NCBI GenBank assembly: GCA_035318505.1
Contig: DATHEQ010000193.1
Location: forward strand, 1 to 64,000
Reading direction: 5' to 3'
DNA length: 64,000 nucleotides
Source: DASWDH01 sp035318505
GTDB taxonomy: Bacteria > Myxococcota_A > Polyangia > Polyangiales > Polyangiaceae
In this document: piece by piece, positions 18,163 to 26,064 of the stretch
Layout of the letters: each line of letters opens with the position of its first letter
Numbering within the stretch: position 1 is the first letter of the stretch
Program-made: the position numbers and the translations under genes
Notes under the pieces: model-generated
What the model saw: only the letters and a program-made list of their open reading frames with translations
Databases searched by the model: none
Told to the model about the DNA's origin: nothing

Positions 18163-19094
18163 GGACGCGCGATCAGGGTGTCCGACGGCCGCGCGGCAGG
18201 TCGAGCGCCACGTTGCGCCGAGCTACTTGCCTTGCGGCATTGGCGAGCTCGCTCGGGCTCGCGTGCGGGCGTGAGGAGGCCGACCTCTTGATCGCCGGCG
18301 CCGACGCCGGGTCGCGCGGCCCGAGCGACGCGCCGCCACTCGTGGACGTCGTTGATCCGTATGACCAAGACGCGACGCGGACGGGGCCCGATGTGTTCCC
18401 GCGTTCGGACGCGGCGCCCTGCGCCGCCGGCTATGCCGCCCAATTCACGGGTGCGTCGAGCCTCAGCGTCGCGCGGCCGGTGCAAGACGATTTCACGCTG
18501 GAGGCTTGGATCAAAACGACGGCTTCCCGCAAAGGCACGACGTTCTATCACGGCAACGGCGTGATTTATGCCGACGCGCCGCCGGGTCCGAACCCCGCGG
18601 GGGCCGACGATTTCGGGACCGCGATTCTCAATGACAAGTTCGTATTTGGAATCGGCAACCCCGACACCACTTTTCGATCCACGAGCGACGTGACGACCGG
18701 CGAATGGGTGCACGTCGCCGCCTCGCGGAGCAAGGAGAGCGGCGAGGTCCACGTCCTCGTCAACGGCGTCGACGAAAACGCCACGAATACGACGCAAAAA
18801 GGCTCACTGACGGACCAACCGACGTTGACCGTCGGCAGTACGCTCAATGATCAGAACCATTTCATCGGGCTGATGGACGAAGTTCGCGTGTGGAACGTGG
18901 CAAGAACCGAAGCGGAGATCGCGGCGACCATGCATCGGCGGCTCACCGGCAATGAGCCCGGGCTCGTCGCGTATTGGCGGTTCGACGATCCCGGCGGCGC
19001 GACCGCGGTCGACAGCTCTCCCGCCAAAGCCGACGCGACGATCGCCGGAACGCTGGAATGGCTGCCGTCCGACGCGCCCATCTGCCTACCGTAG
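18159..19094 (+). CDS. LamG-domain lipoprotein
   Basis: 311 residues. A lipoprotein signal (lipobox LGLAC) and a 50-residue Asp/Pro-rich linker precede a concanavalin/LamG-type jelly roll (about residues 95-305): AQFTGASSLSVARPVQDDFTLEAWI-like start, TTGEWVHVAASRS, and FIGLMDEVRVWNVARTEAEI, the signature of LamG-3/pentraxin-like domains. Such domains bind carbohydrates or proteins at the cell surface. The ATG overlaps the upstream stop (ATGA). It is the last gene of the sigma-FecR run. Confidence 0.87.
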   Translation: MRTRDQGVRRPRGRSSATLRRATCLAALASSLGLACGREEADLLIAGADAGSRGPSDAPPLVDVVDPYDQDATRTGPDVFPRSDAAPCAAGYAAQFTGASSLSVARPVQDDFTLEAWIKTTASRKGTTFYHGNGVIYADAPPGPNPAGADDFGTAILNDKFVFGIGNPDTTFRSTSDVTTGEWVHVAASRSKESGEVHVLVNGVDENATNTTQKGSLTDQPTLTVGSTLNDQNHFIGLMDEVRVWNVARTEAEIAATMHRRLTGNEPGLVAYWRFDDPGGATAVDSSPAKADATIAGTLEWLPSDAPICLP

Positions 19095-19147
19095 GCAAGT
19101 CCATGGCCGGCCAATCACGGGGCGGGCGGTGGGGGAAGTCGCTGCGC

Positions 19148-20458
19148 TCAGGGGTTCAGCGCTTCATTGATGGCGGCGGCATAGTCTTCGAGCGGGTATT
19201 GGGCGTCGCACGCGAGCATATCGTCGAGCAGCCACATCCAGCCGCCGGTGATGCTGCTCCTCCAATTGGTCATCTTGGTTCGAACGGAGCTCGGGGCGTC
19301 GCCCGTAGCGCAGTTGCTCGCATGTCGGCTCCACAGTCCAGCTTCGACCTGCAGACCGCCGAAGTAGCCGCTCCACGTAGCGGGATTATTGGCGGCCCCG
19401 CCGGCGTAGACCTGGAGCAAAATGCGATCGACGAGACCTGGGCGCTGGCCATTCGTCTGATTGAAGACCGAAGTCCAGAACGTCGAGTTGGTGTAAGGGC
19501 AAAGCGTCACTTTGTAACCGAGATCGCCGAGCATGACGCTGAAGGCGACGGTCGAAGCCACGTCGTAGTTGCTCTCGTCGTCGAAGTTGACGGCGTCGGT
19601 AACGGGAATAGCGGCCTTCAGCGCGGCGAAGTTTTTGTAGAGAATGCTGGTGGGGCCGGCGCCCTGCGAGCCAATGAGCGATTCGATGGATTCGAAGTCC
19701 GTCGTTCCTCCTGCGCCCACGGAGAATTCGACGCGCGTGACCGACGTAGGAGCGGTCTTCAAGGTGGCGACCTTGCCCGGCCAAGCAGCGTCGCTGCCGA
19801 TGTAACTCCCGTTCGAGAAGAGCGGCACGTCGTTCAAGACGAGGTCACCGTTCGTTCGCACGTGAATGCTCCACAAGACCATGGTGGTGAAGCCCGACGC
19901 GCGCATGATGGGCATCACCGTGGCGGCGTCGTTGTAGAACGGACCGCCGCCGAAGACCCCCGATGGTTTGCGGCTACCGGCGTCACGACCGTCGGAGTTT
20001 GCGTCGCCGGCGTTGCCGCCGCTGTTGTCGGCGCCATTGTCACCAGGTCGATCCGCGGCGTTGTCGGCTTGGTTCGCGTCCCCGCGGTCGACGCTGCTGT
20101 CGCCATCGAGGACACTGCTGTCCGCCGCTCCTGGTGGGCCGACCTCGGAGCGATCATCGGCGGTCCCGCTGCTATCGCTGACGGCGCGATCTTCCGCGCG
20201 ATCCTCGCTCGAGTCCCGGGCGATGTCGAGCGCAGGCGCATCGCTGCCGCTTACGCTGTCCACGCGGCTGCGATCGTCGCCGCCGTCGCCGATGCCCGTC
20301 TCGCTGGCGACATCGCCGAAATGATCGGCGGCGGCGTCGCCGGCTTTTGCATGGTCATCCTCTGTTGACGCCGAGCATGCGAGAGCCGCAAGGAGGGAGA
20401 GATGCACGACCACGCGTGAGGCGAAGCGCTCGTGCCGAATAGGAAGACGAGCCGTCAT
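19148..20458 (-). CDS. Lipoprotein with TIM-barrel-like (GH18-like?) domain
   Basis: 436 residues. A lipobox (ALAC) is followed by a striking linker of about 125 residues (about 35-165) made almost wholly of Asp, Ser, Ala, Gly and Arg. The C-terminal 270 residues alternate hydrophobic strands and helices in a TIM-barrel manner: TTMVLWSIHV, DAVNFDDESNYD, YKVTLCPYTN, DRILLQVYAGG, GGWMWLLDDML. The NFDDES stretch and the later strand LLQVYAGG recall glycosidase family 18, but the DxxDxDxE motif is not intact, so activity is uncertain. It converges on the LamG gene 53 nt away. Confidence 0.65.
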   Translation of the reverse strand: MTARLPIRHERFASRVVVHLSLLAALACSASTEDDHAKAGDAAADHFGDVASETGIGDGGDDRSRVDSVSGSDAPALDIARDSSEDRAEDRAVSDSSGTADDRSEVGPPGAADSSVLDGDSSVDRGDANQADNAADRPGDNGADNSGGNAGDANSDGRDAGSRKPSGVFGGGPFYNDAATVMPIMRASGFTTMVLWSIHVRTNGDLVLNDVPLFSNGSYIGSDAAWPGKVATLKTAPTSVTRVEFSVGAGGTTDFESIESLIGSQGAGPTSILYKNFAALKAAIPVTDAVNFDDESNYDVASTVAFSVMLGDLGYKVTLCPYTNSTFWTSVFNQTNGQRPGLVDRILLQVYAGGAANNPATWSGYFGGLQVEAGLWSRHASNCATGDAPSSVRTKMTNWRSSITGGWMWLLDDMLACDAQYPLEDYAAAINEALNP

Positions 20459-20499
20459 CGCTTTCGGCAGATATCATTGCCATGACCGACGCACCAGCG

Positions 20500-20757
20500 C
20501 CCCGAAGCCGACGGAAACGCTTCGGGGATGACCTCCGCTCTCGGCGGGCGCCTCCCGGACCAAAAGGGGAGGCGGAGCCCGGTCGATCTCGCGCAGCATG
20601 CATTCCCGGAAATCCGATCGACCGGCTCCGATGCGAAGCCTAGGGGCACCACAGCAGGAAGAAAGTTTCGAATTCGTGGCCATTTAGCGCTGAGTGCCTC
20701 GAAACCCCGTTGAGGGTATATTCGGGGACCTAGCCTGGTCCCGTCCCCGGGGGCCAG
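20500..20757. other. Cluster of three intergenic hairpins
   Basis: Three inverted repeats lie in the 337-bp region between divergent genes: CCCCGAAG/CTTCGGGG (20500-20507 with 20520-20527), CGCCTCCC/GGGAGGCG (20549-20556 with 20567-20574) and CTGGTCCC/GGGGCCAG with one wobble (20735-20742 with 20750-20757). They could belong to a structured leader or small RNA, or be regulator sites. A TATATT sequence at 20717-20722 might be a -10 element for the downstream small gene. No open frame here looks real. Confidence 0.35.
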
Positions 20758-20795
20758 CTGCCGTCCGAGAATCAGCGAGTTGAAAGGTAGACGAG

Positions 20796-21047
20796 ATGAC
20801 CGACCAGCCGGAAGCCCCCACGGGAACGGTTGAACTCGATGGTACGACGTACGTGATCACCCCGACGGCGTTTCGATCGCATTATCAGGTGATGACTGGT
20901 GAGGCCAGACTCGTTGGACTTCTCGAGATGACGGAGCTTGGCGACGAGCGAAAGGTGCTCGCGCGCGTGGCGTCTGGCTCGGGCCTTACGCAGTCGTTCA
21001 TGATCAAAATCGCCGAAGCCGCGCTTGCGGCTGGGATTATCAAATAG
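20796..21047 (+). CDS. Small conserved-looking protein, unknown function
   Basis: 83 residues, acidic, no signal peptide or membrane helix. An ordinary amphipathic composition with good codon bias (MTDQPEAPTGTVELDG, a strand-rich middle, and a helical C-terminus ending in ALAAGIIK) argues it is real. A GAAAGG Shine-Dalgarno-like sequence lies about 8-13 nt before the ATG. No family is recognised. It stands alone after a structured 337-bp region and is followed by a terminator-like hairpin shared with the convergent protease gene. Confidence 0.65.
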   Translation: MTDQPEAPTGTVELDGTTYVITPTAFRSHYQVMTGEARLVGLLEMTELGDERKVLARVASGSGLTQSFMIKIAEAALAAGIIK

Positions 21048-21053
21048 ATCGCT

Positions 21054-21075
21054 TAGCGCCAGGACGGCGGCGCTA
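21054..21075. terminator. Hairpin between convergent genes
   Basis: TAGCGCC (21054-21060) pairs perfectly with GGCGCTA (21069-21075) around an 8-nt loop, beginning 6 nt after the small gene's stop and including the stop codon of the opposing protease gene. It could serve both directions. No long T-run is present. Confidence 0.45.
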
Positions 21076-22203
21076 CTTGCGCCGGGGCGGGACGTCACGC
21101 TTCGGCGCCCCGGGAAGCGGCAAGGGGGGCGGCTTGCCGTTTTGCGTGCCGTGTCTGCGGATCACATCGAGGAGCCCATCGAAGGTGTCGCGCATGGCCC
21201 AGGCTTGGTCGCTCGGATCGTTGAGCCGCGCGGCGCGCTTTCGTCCGTCGGCGAGCGTCCTGGCGGGGCGTTGGCACGTCGTTCCGAGCCTGCGCTCGAG
21301 GTCGGAGGCCGCGCCTTCGTAGATGTGATAGCAGCCAGCGAAGTTACCGTCATCGTAGAGCGCGGCGCCGATGTCGATGGCGGCGGCCAGAGCCTTCGTC
21401 ATGAGATCGATGCTGCCCCGGCTGCATCCTTCGAGGATGCGAACGGAGAGCGCCGGAACATTGCGCCGGGCGTCGGCGGGTGCGTTTCGTTCCGCGGTTG
21501 CGGCAGCGAAGGCCTCGAGATTCACTGCGGCCGGCTTTTTGAGGAGTTCTTTGAGATAAGAGACGGGGACGCCGAAGTTGATGTTCTGACCGCCGAGCAT
21601 GATGGCGGTGGCCACGCCGATGACTTCGCCGCGATCGTTGAAGATGGGCCCCCCCGAGGAGCCGGGCGCGATGGGCGCGGAGATCTGCAAAACGGTGAGA
21701 CCTTTATCGAGTTTGCGCACGGCGCTGACGAGACCGTTGGATACGGTGTCTTCGAGACCGAGCGGGTGCCCAATGGCGACGATGGAATCGCCTGGATGCA
21801 TGTCGTCGCTGTCACCAAGCGGGATGACGGGCAGCTTCTTGGCCTGGATGCGCATGATGACGAGATCGCGCTGGCGATCGCCGTTCCAGATCTCCACGAC
21901 CTGAAACTCGCGATGGTCCGAGAGCGTGACCGTTATCTCGGAGTTTCCGGCGATGACGTGGAGGTTCGTGGCAATGAGCCCGTCTTGGCTTACGACGAAT
22001 CCGGTGCCCAGCGACTGCTCGGTACGCACAGAGACGACGGACGGGGTCGAACGAGCGGCGATCTCCGCCGGTGTGCGCAACGACGAACGAACTTGCTCGG
22101 CCAGGCGCGAGCCTTCGCTGGACGGGGCTGCAGCTGGCCGCGCGCCGCACGAGAGGGCACCCAGAAAGGTCAAGCAGTACAACGTCGAAGCTACTTTGCG
22201 CAC
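21073..22203 (-). CDS. Trypsin-like (HtrA-type) serine protease lipoprotein
   Basis: 376 residues. A lipobox (GALSC, Cys19) implies a membrane-anchored periplasmic enzyme. The chymotrypsin-fold domain (about 50-225) has the S1C triad: His82 in ATNLHVIAG, Asp113 in RDLVIMRI, Ser183 in APGSSGGPIF. No PDZ domain follows, unlike DegP/DegS; instead there is a 150-residue helical C-terminal region with three Cys (LEGCSRGSIDLM, FAGCYHIYEGA, GTTCQRPA), probably disulfide-bonded, and a Pro/Lys-rich end. It could process or degrade envelope proteins; the substrate is unknown. Confidence 0.88.
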   Translation of the reverse strand: MRKVASTLYCLTFLGALSCGARPAAAPSSEGSRLAEQVRSSLRTPAEIAARSTPSVVSVRTEQSLGTGFVVSQDGLIATNLHVIAGNSEITVTLSDHREFQVVEIWNGDRQRDLVIMRIQAKKLPVIPLGDSDDMHPGDSIVAIGHPLGLEDTVSNGLVSAVRKLDKGLTVLQISAPIAPGSSGGPIFNDRGEVIGVATAIMLGGQNINFGVPVSYLKELLKKPAAVNLEAFAAATAERNAPADARRNVPALSVRILEGCSRGSIDLMTKALAAAIDIGAALYDDGNFAGCYHIYEGAASDLERRLGTTCQRPARTLADGRKRAARLNDPSDQAWAMRDTFDGLLDVIRRHGTQNGKPPPLPLPGAPKRDVPPRRK

Positions 22204-22305
22204 AGCGACCTTGGTAGCTTACGCCATCCGAGAGGCATGATCACGCTCGGGCGCCGCTCCGGTCGCTGCGGGCGGTGTGGCCGGCAGCTTCGGCTGGACG
22301 AAGAA

Positions 22306-23454
22306 TCAGCGCCTTTGGACCTCCGTCATTTGCTTGAGCGTGTCGAGCAGGCGGTCCGTTGGGACTGGCTTGTGGAAAACGCGCACGTCGAGCGTATTGA
22401 GAAATTCCGCAACCCTAGGCGTCGATGCCGCACCCGTTACAAAAATGAACCGATTCGCCCAGCGGCGGTCCAAGAGTACCGCGCGGCGATAAATATCTGC
22501 GCCGGATAGACCTGGCATCACGACATCGCAGACGACGACCTCCGGAGGCGTATCGGAAAGGATGCGCGTGAAGGCGTCATCGCTGCTCGAGACGAACTCG
22601 GCGTCGACATAGCCGGCCACCATCGTTCGATAGGAGCTCAGCATGGTCCAATCGTCGTCGACGAACAGCACCTTGGCGGTGCGATTGCCGCCGAACGCTG
22701 TCGGTTTGGCGGCGCGCATGTTGCGTGAGGTCGGCGTTCCCGCGGGCGGACCGAAATCGGTTACCAGAGGTGCCGACTTGAGCGAGGCGGCGCTCGAGAC
22801 CGCGCGGGCTGCCGCCACGGAGTTGCTCGAGCTCGGCGCGTTGGGCGGGCCGCTGACAGCCGTCGTCGCGGCGCGCCAACGGCTAGAGCTCAGTGCAACC
22901 GCGCTCGAACCGGCTGCCACGCCGAGCGCGGCTTCCTGGCGGCTCGAGGCGGCGATGCTATTCGGCCCGGGGGTACCAGCGCTCACGTTCGGAGCGGCGG
23001 CGATCCGACCGGAGCTCGCCGGTGCCCCCCCTGCGGCGCCCTCTACGGCAGGTGCTGCCTCGAGCCGGCTGGCGCTCGTCCCGTAGCGGCCGCGACTGAG
23101 CCAGTATTCGATACGCCGCACCAGCTCGGTGGGGCTGTCCGTCTTCTGAATATAGCCGTGGGCCCCGCTCGCGATCGCCCGGAGCCTCAGGTGATCGATG
23201 GACAGCGTGGAGTGCAAAAGAACGAGCGTCTCCTGGTTCTGGGTCACGCGAGCCAGAATCTTGGCGATGGTCTCGCCCGAAAGCGTCGGCATGTTGACGT
23301 CGAGCAGAACGATGTCCGGTTTGTCGCGCAGGATGGCCGCCACCGAACCGGACGGCTTATTCCGCGTGATGACGGCGTAGCCAACGCTTTCGAGCGACTT
23401 TTTGACGCGCTCGAGAACGATGTCACTGTCGTCGACCACGAGTACGGTCTTCAT
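22306..23454 (-). CDS. Two-receiver response regulator (REC-linker-REC)
   Basis: 382 residues with a CheY-like receiver at each end. REC1 (1-120) has acidic residues Asp8/Asp9, phospho-acceptor Asp52 (IVLLDVNMP) and Lys in YIQKTDS. A 125-residue Ala/Ser/Pro-rich linker leads to REC2 (about 255-378) with FVDDDW, VVCDVVMPGLSG, FVTGAAS and FHKPVP. There is no DNA-binding or enzymatic output, so it probably acts as a phosphotransfer or docking hub, for example in motility or development signalling. No histidine kinase is adjacent. The downstream neighbour on the same strand is a paralogue of the same architecture, suggesting tandem duplication. Confidence 0.9.
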   Translation of the reverse strand: MKTVLVVDDSDIVLERVKKSLESVGYAVITRNKPSGSVAAILRDKPDIVLLDVNMPTLSGETIAKILARVTQNQETLVLLHSTLSIDHLRLRAIASGAHGYIQKTDSPTELVRRIEYWLSRGRYGTSASRLEAAPAVEGAAGGAPASSGRIAAAPNVSAGTPGPNSIAASSRQEAALGVAAGSSAVALSSSRWRAATTAVSGPPNAPSSSNSVAAARAVSSAASLKSAPLVTDFGPPAGTPTSRNMRAAKPTAFGGNRTAKVLFVDDDWTMLSSYRTMVAGYVDAEFVSSSDDAFTRILSDTPPEVVVCDVVMPGLSGADIYRRAVLLDRRWANRFIFVTGAASTPRVAEFLNTLDVRVFHKPVPTDRLLDTLKQMTEVQRR

Positions 23455-23474
23455 CCGATAAAGCCTTCATGGTC

Positions 23475-24443
23475 TCAGGTTGACGAGTCGAGCGACGGTC
23501 GGCGGGGGCCTGGCGTCCGCGGCCCAGCACGCGAATCCAGCTGGCGAATGGCCTCGAGGAGCCGGTTGAACGGGACGGGCTTGAAAAGCACATGCCCCTC
23601 GTGGTCGTTCATGAAATCAATGACCACCCGGGTGGAGCTCGCCCCGGTCAAAAACAAGAAGCGCTCGCGCCAGGACGCGTCGGCGGCTACGGCGCGGCTG
23701 TAGAGATCAGCGCCGGTCACGAACGGCATGATGATATCGCACACCACGATTTGAGGTGGCGAATCGGACAGAATGCGCTGCGTGGCTTCTTCTCCCGAAG
23801 TAAGGAATTCGGCCTCGAGCTCGGTGCCCAGCGCAGTTCGGTAGGCGCGCAGCAAGGACCAATCATCGTCCACGAAGAGCGTCTTCACCACGCCGCTGCG
23901 CGCTGCGGTAGCAGGTTCGCGGCGCTTGAGGGACGACAGTTCGGGCTGCCCGCGGCGGCCTTGCAACGGCGGCGCAGGGGGCGGCGCCGGCAGCGAAGCA
24001 ACTCCGTCGCCCGCGGTCGGGGGACTCGCGAGCGGACGCGTCTTGCTCGACGCCTGGACGCTGGTTGCGCATTGCGCGATGCGAGCAATGAACTCGGCGG
24101 CGTCGGCTGTCTTCTGTACGTAGCCTTGCGCTCCCGCGGCCAAACTCTTGAGGCGCAACGTTTCGACCGGTAGCGACGAGTGAAACAGCACGATGATGGG
24201 CGGGCGTGGATGCGTCCGATTGATAATCTTGGCAATCGTTTCGCCATTGAGGCGCGCCATATTGAGCTCCACTAAAACGATGGCGGGCTTTTCCTTGACG
24301 ATGGCGGAGATCGAGCCAGCGGAGTGGTCGCGGGTGAGGACGCGGTAGCCCGCTCCCTCCAGGATCGCGCGCGACTCTTCGAGCACCTTTTGATCCTCGT
24401 CGATGACGAGGATGGTGCGACCTTCGCTGCCCTCTCGAGTCAT
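23475..24443 (-). CDS. Two-receiver regulator with Asp-to-Glu substitution in REC1
   Basis: 322 residues, same layout as the neighbouring regulator: REC1 (about 8-130), Pro/Arg-rich linker, REC2 (about 195-305). REC2 is canonical (FVDDDW, VVCDIIMPF, FLTGASS, FKPVP). In REC1 the phospho-acceptor position is Glu59 (KPAIVLVELNMARL) where the paralogue has Asp; codon GAG at 24267-24269. Glu at this site often mimics phosphorylation, so REC1 may be permanently active. Start ATG 24443 has a G-rich Shine-Dalgarno; upstream in-frame codons give an unlikely extension. It lies 20 nt upstream of the paralogue and is probably co-transcribed with it. Confidence 0.88.
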   Translation of the reverse strand: MTREGSEGRTILVIDEDQKVLEESRAILEGAGYRVLTRDHSAGSISAIVKEKPAIVLVELNMARLNGETIAKIINRTHPRPPIIVLFHSSLPVETLRLKSLAAGAQGYVQKTADAAEFIARIAQCATSVQASSKTRPLASPPTAGDGVASLPAPPPAPPLQGRRGQPELSSLKRREPATAARSGVVKTLFVDDDWSLLRAYRTALGTELEAEFLTSGEEATQRILSDSPPQIVVCDIIMPFVTGADLYSRAVAADASWRERFLFLTGASSTRVVIDFMNDHEGHVLFKPVPFNRLLEAIRQLDSRAGPRTPGPRRPSLDSST

Positions 24444-24713
24444 GTTGCCCCCCGTCTTCGACCACCCCGCCCGATCCATCCTACGTGGTCGGCCAGCGCC
24501 GTCCAGCGTGCGCGTCATCCTCTCTAGTCTTCTGCATCAGCAGCTTGGCAGCGGCGAATCGTTCTCCCGCCATGTTCCAACCAAGACCTCTGTCGATGTC
24601 GGGTACGGTGAACGGCGCGGAGGAATCCGGCGATGATGCCCGCCTGCCGACGCTATGGTGGAGCCAAGGCGCAGTGAAAGCGTGGATGTGGGCACGTGCC
24701 ACCTGGCGAGCGA
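24444..24713. other. Short intergenic region upstream of the receiver pair
   Basis: Both flanking genes point left, so this should hold the promoter of the two-receiver genes and the end of the permease transcript. No clear promoter, repeat or open frame with codon bias was seen. Confidence 0.3.
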
Positions 24714-26021
24714 CTAGCGCGCGGCAACCCGTTTCAGACGCCCGATTGCCCGAACGAGGAACCCGAGCGCGATCATGGCGACGAGGACGGGGACCTCGAG
24801 CCGGCTCGAACCCATTAAAAACAGCACGAACGAGAGCAACGCAAATGGCGCCGGCCACCGTTCCCATCGCCGCAGGCCGGCGGCTTCGCGCGTCGCCAGC
24901 ACGAAGAGCGCCGCCGCGGTCACTGTGTATTGCAGCGTCACACTCAAGCTCGACAGCGCCAGCAAGTGGCGTATCGATCCCCAGCGCGCGTTGGCGACCA
25001 GGATTGCGAAGACGAGCACGTAGGTCACCGCGAATGCGCGCAGCGGGACGGCGCGCGGGCTCAGACGGTCGAGCCCGAATCCAAGGGCGTCCGATTGACC
25101 AAGGGGCGCGAGGTAACGAGGCGTCATGGCAAGCATCCCGATGACGATGCCGAGCGCGCTGAGGCTCGTCGCGCCACCGACGAGGCGAGAGAATGCGACG
25201 CCCCCGTAGACGCGCGCTGCGTCGGCGAGCGGCAGCTCATGCCTCGACAGGTCGGGCAGCGCGTGCACGCACGCGGCGTGCAAGGCCATATAAAGAAGCG
25301 CGGCGAACACGAGAGCACCCACCGTGGCGAGTGGCACGCTTCGCTCCGGCCTTTTCACTTGCGCCGCGGGGAGGGGGACCACCTCGAATCCTTGCAGCGC
25401 GAAAAGAACCGGAAGCGCGGCGGTGAGAACGCCCATGGGCGCCGCGGGCGCGATGGCGTCGTTTCCGGTCAACCCATCCCCGCCCGGCGAAAGCGTTACC
25501 CACAACGCGGCGATGGGCAGAGCGACGAGAGGCATGGCTTTCAAGAAGGTCACCGCCGACCACGCCACTGCAGAGAGACGCAGACCGAGGGAAAGCGCGC
25601 CCGAAAGCAGCGTCAGGAGCGAGAGCTCCACGGCCAATCGGGCGCCTCCATCCACGATACCGGTAGTAGCGGTGGCGTTTTCGACGAGGCCCACCAGCAC
25701 CGTCGACGTGCTGAAGAGCGCCGACACGTACGTCGTAAAGCCGACCGCGAAGGCCGCTTTGCCGCCGAAAGCTTCGCGCGCGTAGAGGTAAGGGCCGCCG
25801 TCGGCGGGGAAAGCGCGCCCGAGGCGTGCGTAAGCCAGACCCGTCGGTAAGAGCAAAAGCGCGACGCAAAGGTACACCGCGACCCCTCGCCATCCTGGAA
25901 CAGCGGTCGCGACTTCGCGCGGAGCAAAGAAGATCCCGACGCCGACGATGCCGTTGATGCCGAGGGCAAGCAAGCTGGTGAAGCCGAGCGGCGGCGCCGC
26001 GTACTTCGCTGCTCGTTCCAT
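24714..26021 (-). CDS. APC-family amino-acid permease
   Basis: 435-residue inner-membrane transporter of the amino acid-polyamine-organocation superfamily, with about 12 predicted helices. The first helix carries the family's unwound Gly-rich motif (LALGINGIVGVGIFFAP), followed by the conserved FPADGGPYLYAREAFGG loop before helix 3 and the ALQGFEVVPLPAAQVKRPER segment on the cytoplasmic side. The substrate is probably an amino acid or amine but cannot be specified. Start ATG 26021; the open frame runs further upstream through glnS, but those residues look like a shadow. Confidence 0.88.
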   Translation of the reverse strand: MERAAKYAAPPLGFTSLLALGINGIVGVGIFFAPREVATAVPGWRGVAVYLCVALLLLPTGLAYARLGRAFPADGGPYLYAREAFGGKAAFAVGFTTYVSALFSTSTVLVGLVENATATTGIVDGGARLAVELSLLTLLSGALSLGLRLSAVAWSAVTFLKAMPLVALPIAALWVTLSPGGDGLTGNDAIAPAAPMGVLTAALPVLFALQGFEVVPLPAAQVKRPERSVPLATVGALVFAALLYMALHAACVHALPDLSRHELPLADAARVYGGVAFSRLVGGATSLSALGIVIGMLAMTPRYLAPLGQSDALGFGLDRLSPRAVPLRAFAVTYVLVFAILVANARWGSIRHLLALSSLSVTLQYTVTAAALFVLATREAAGLRRWERWPAPFALLSFVLFLMGSSRLEVPVLVAMIALGFLVRAIGRLKRVAAR

Positions 26022-26064
26022 CGCGCCGGTCACCGACGCGAGACTACCCTCGCACGGTTTCGTA

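Noticed and set aside
21025..22509. A 494-codon plus-strand frame opposite the protease
   Set aside because: Same reasoning; the protease triad is on the other strand.
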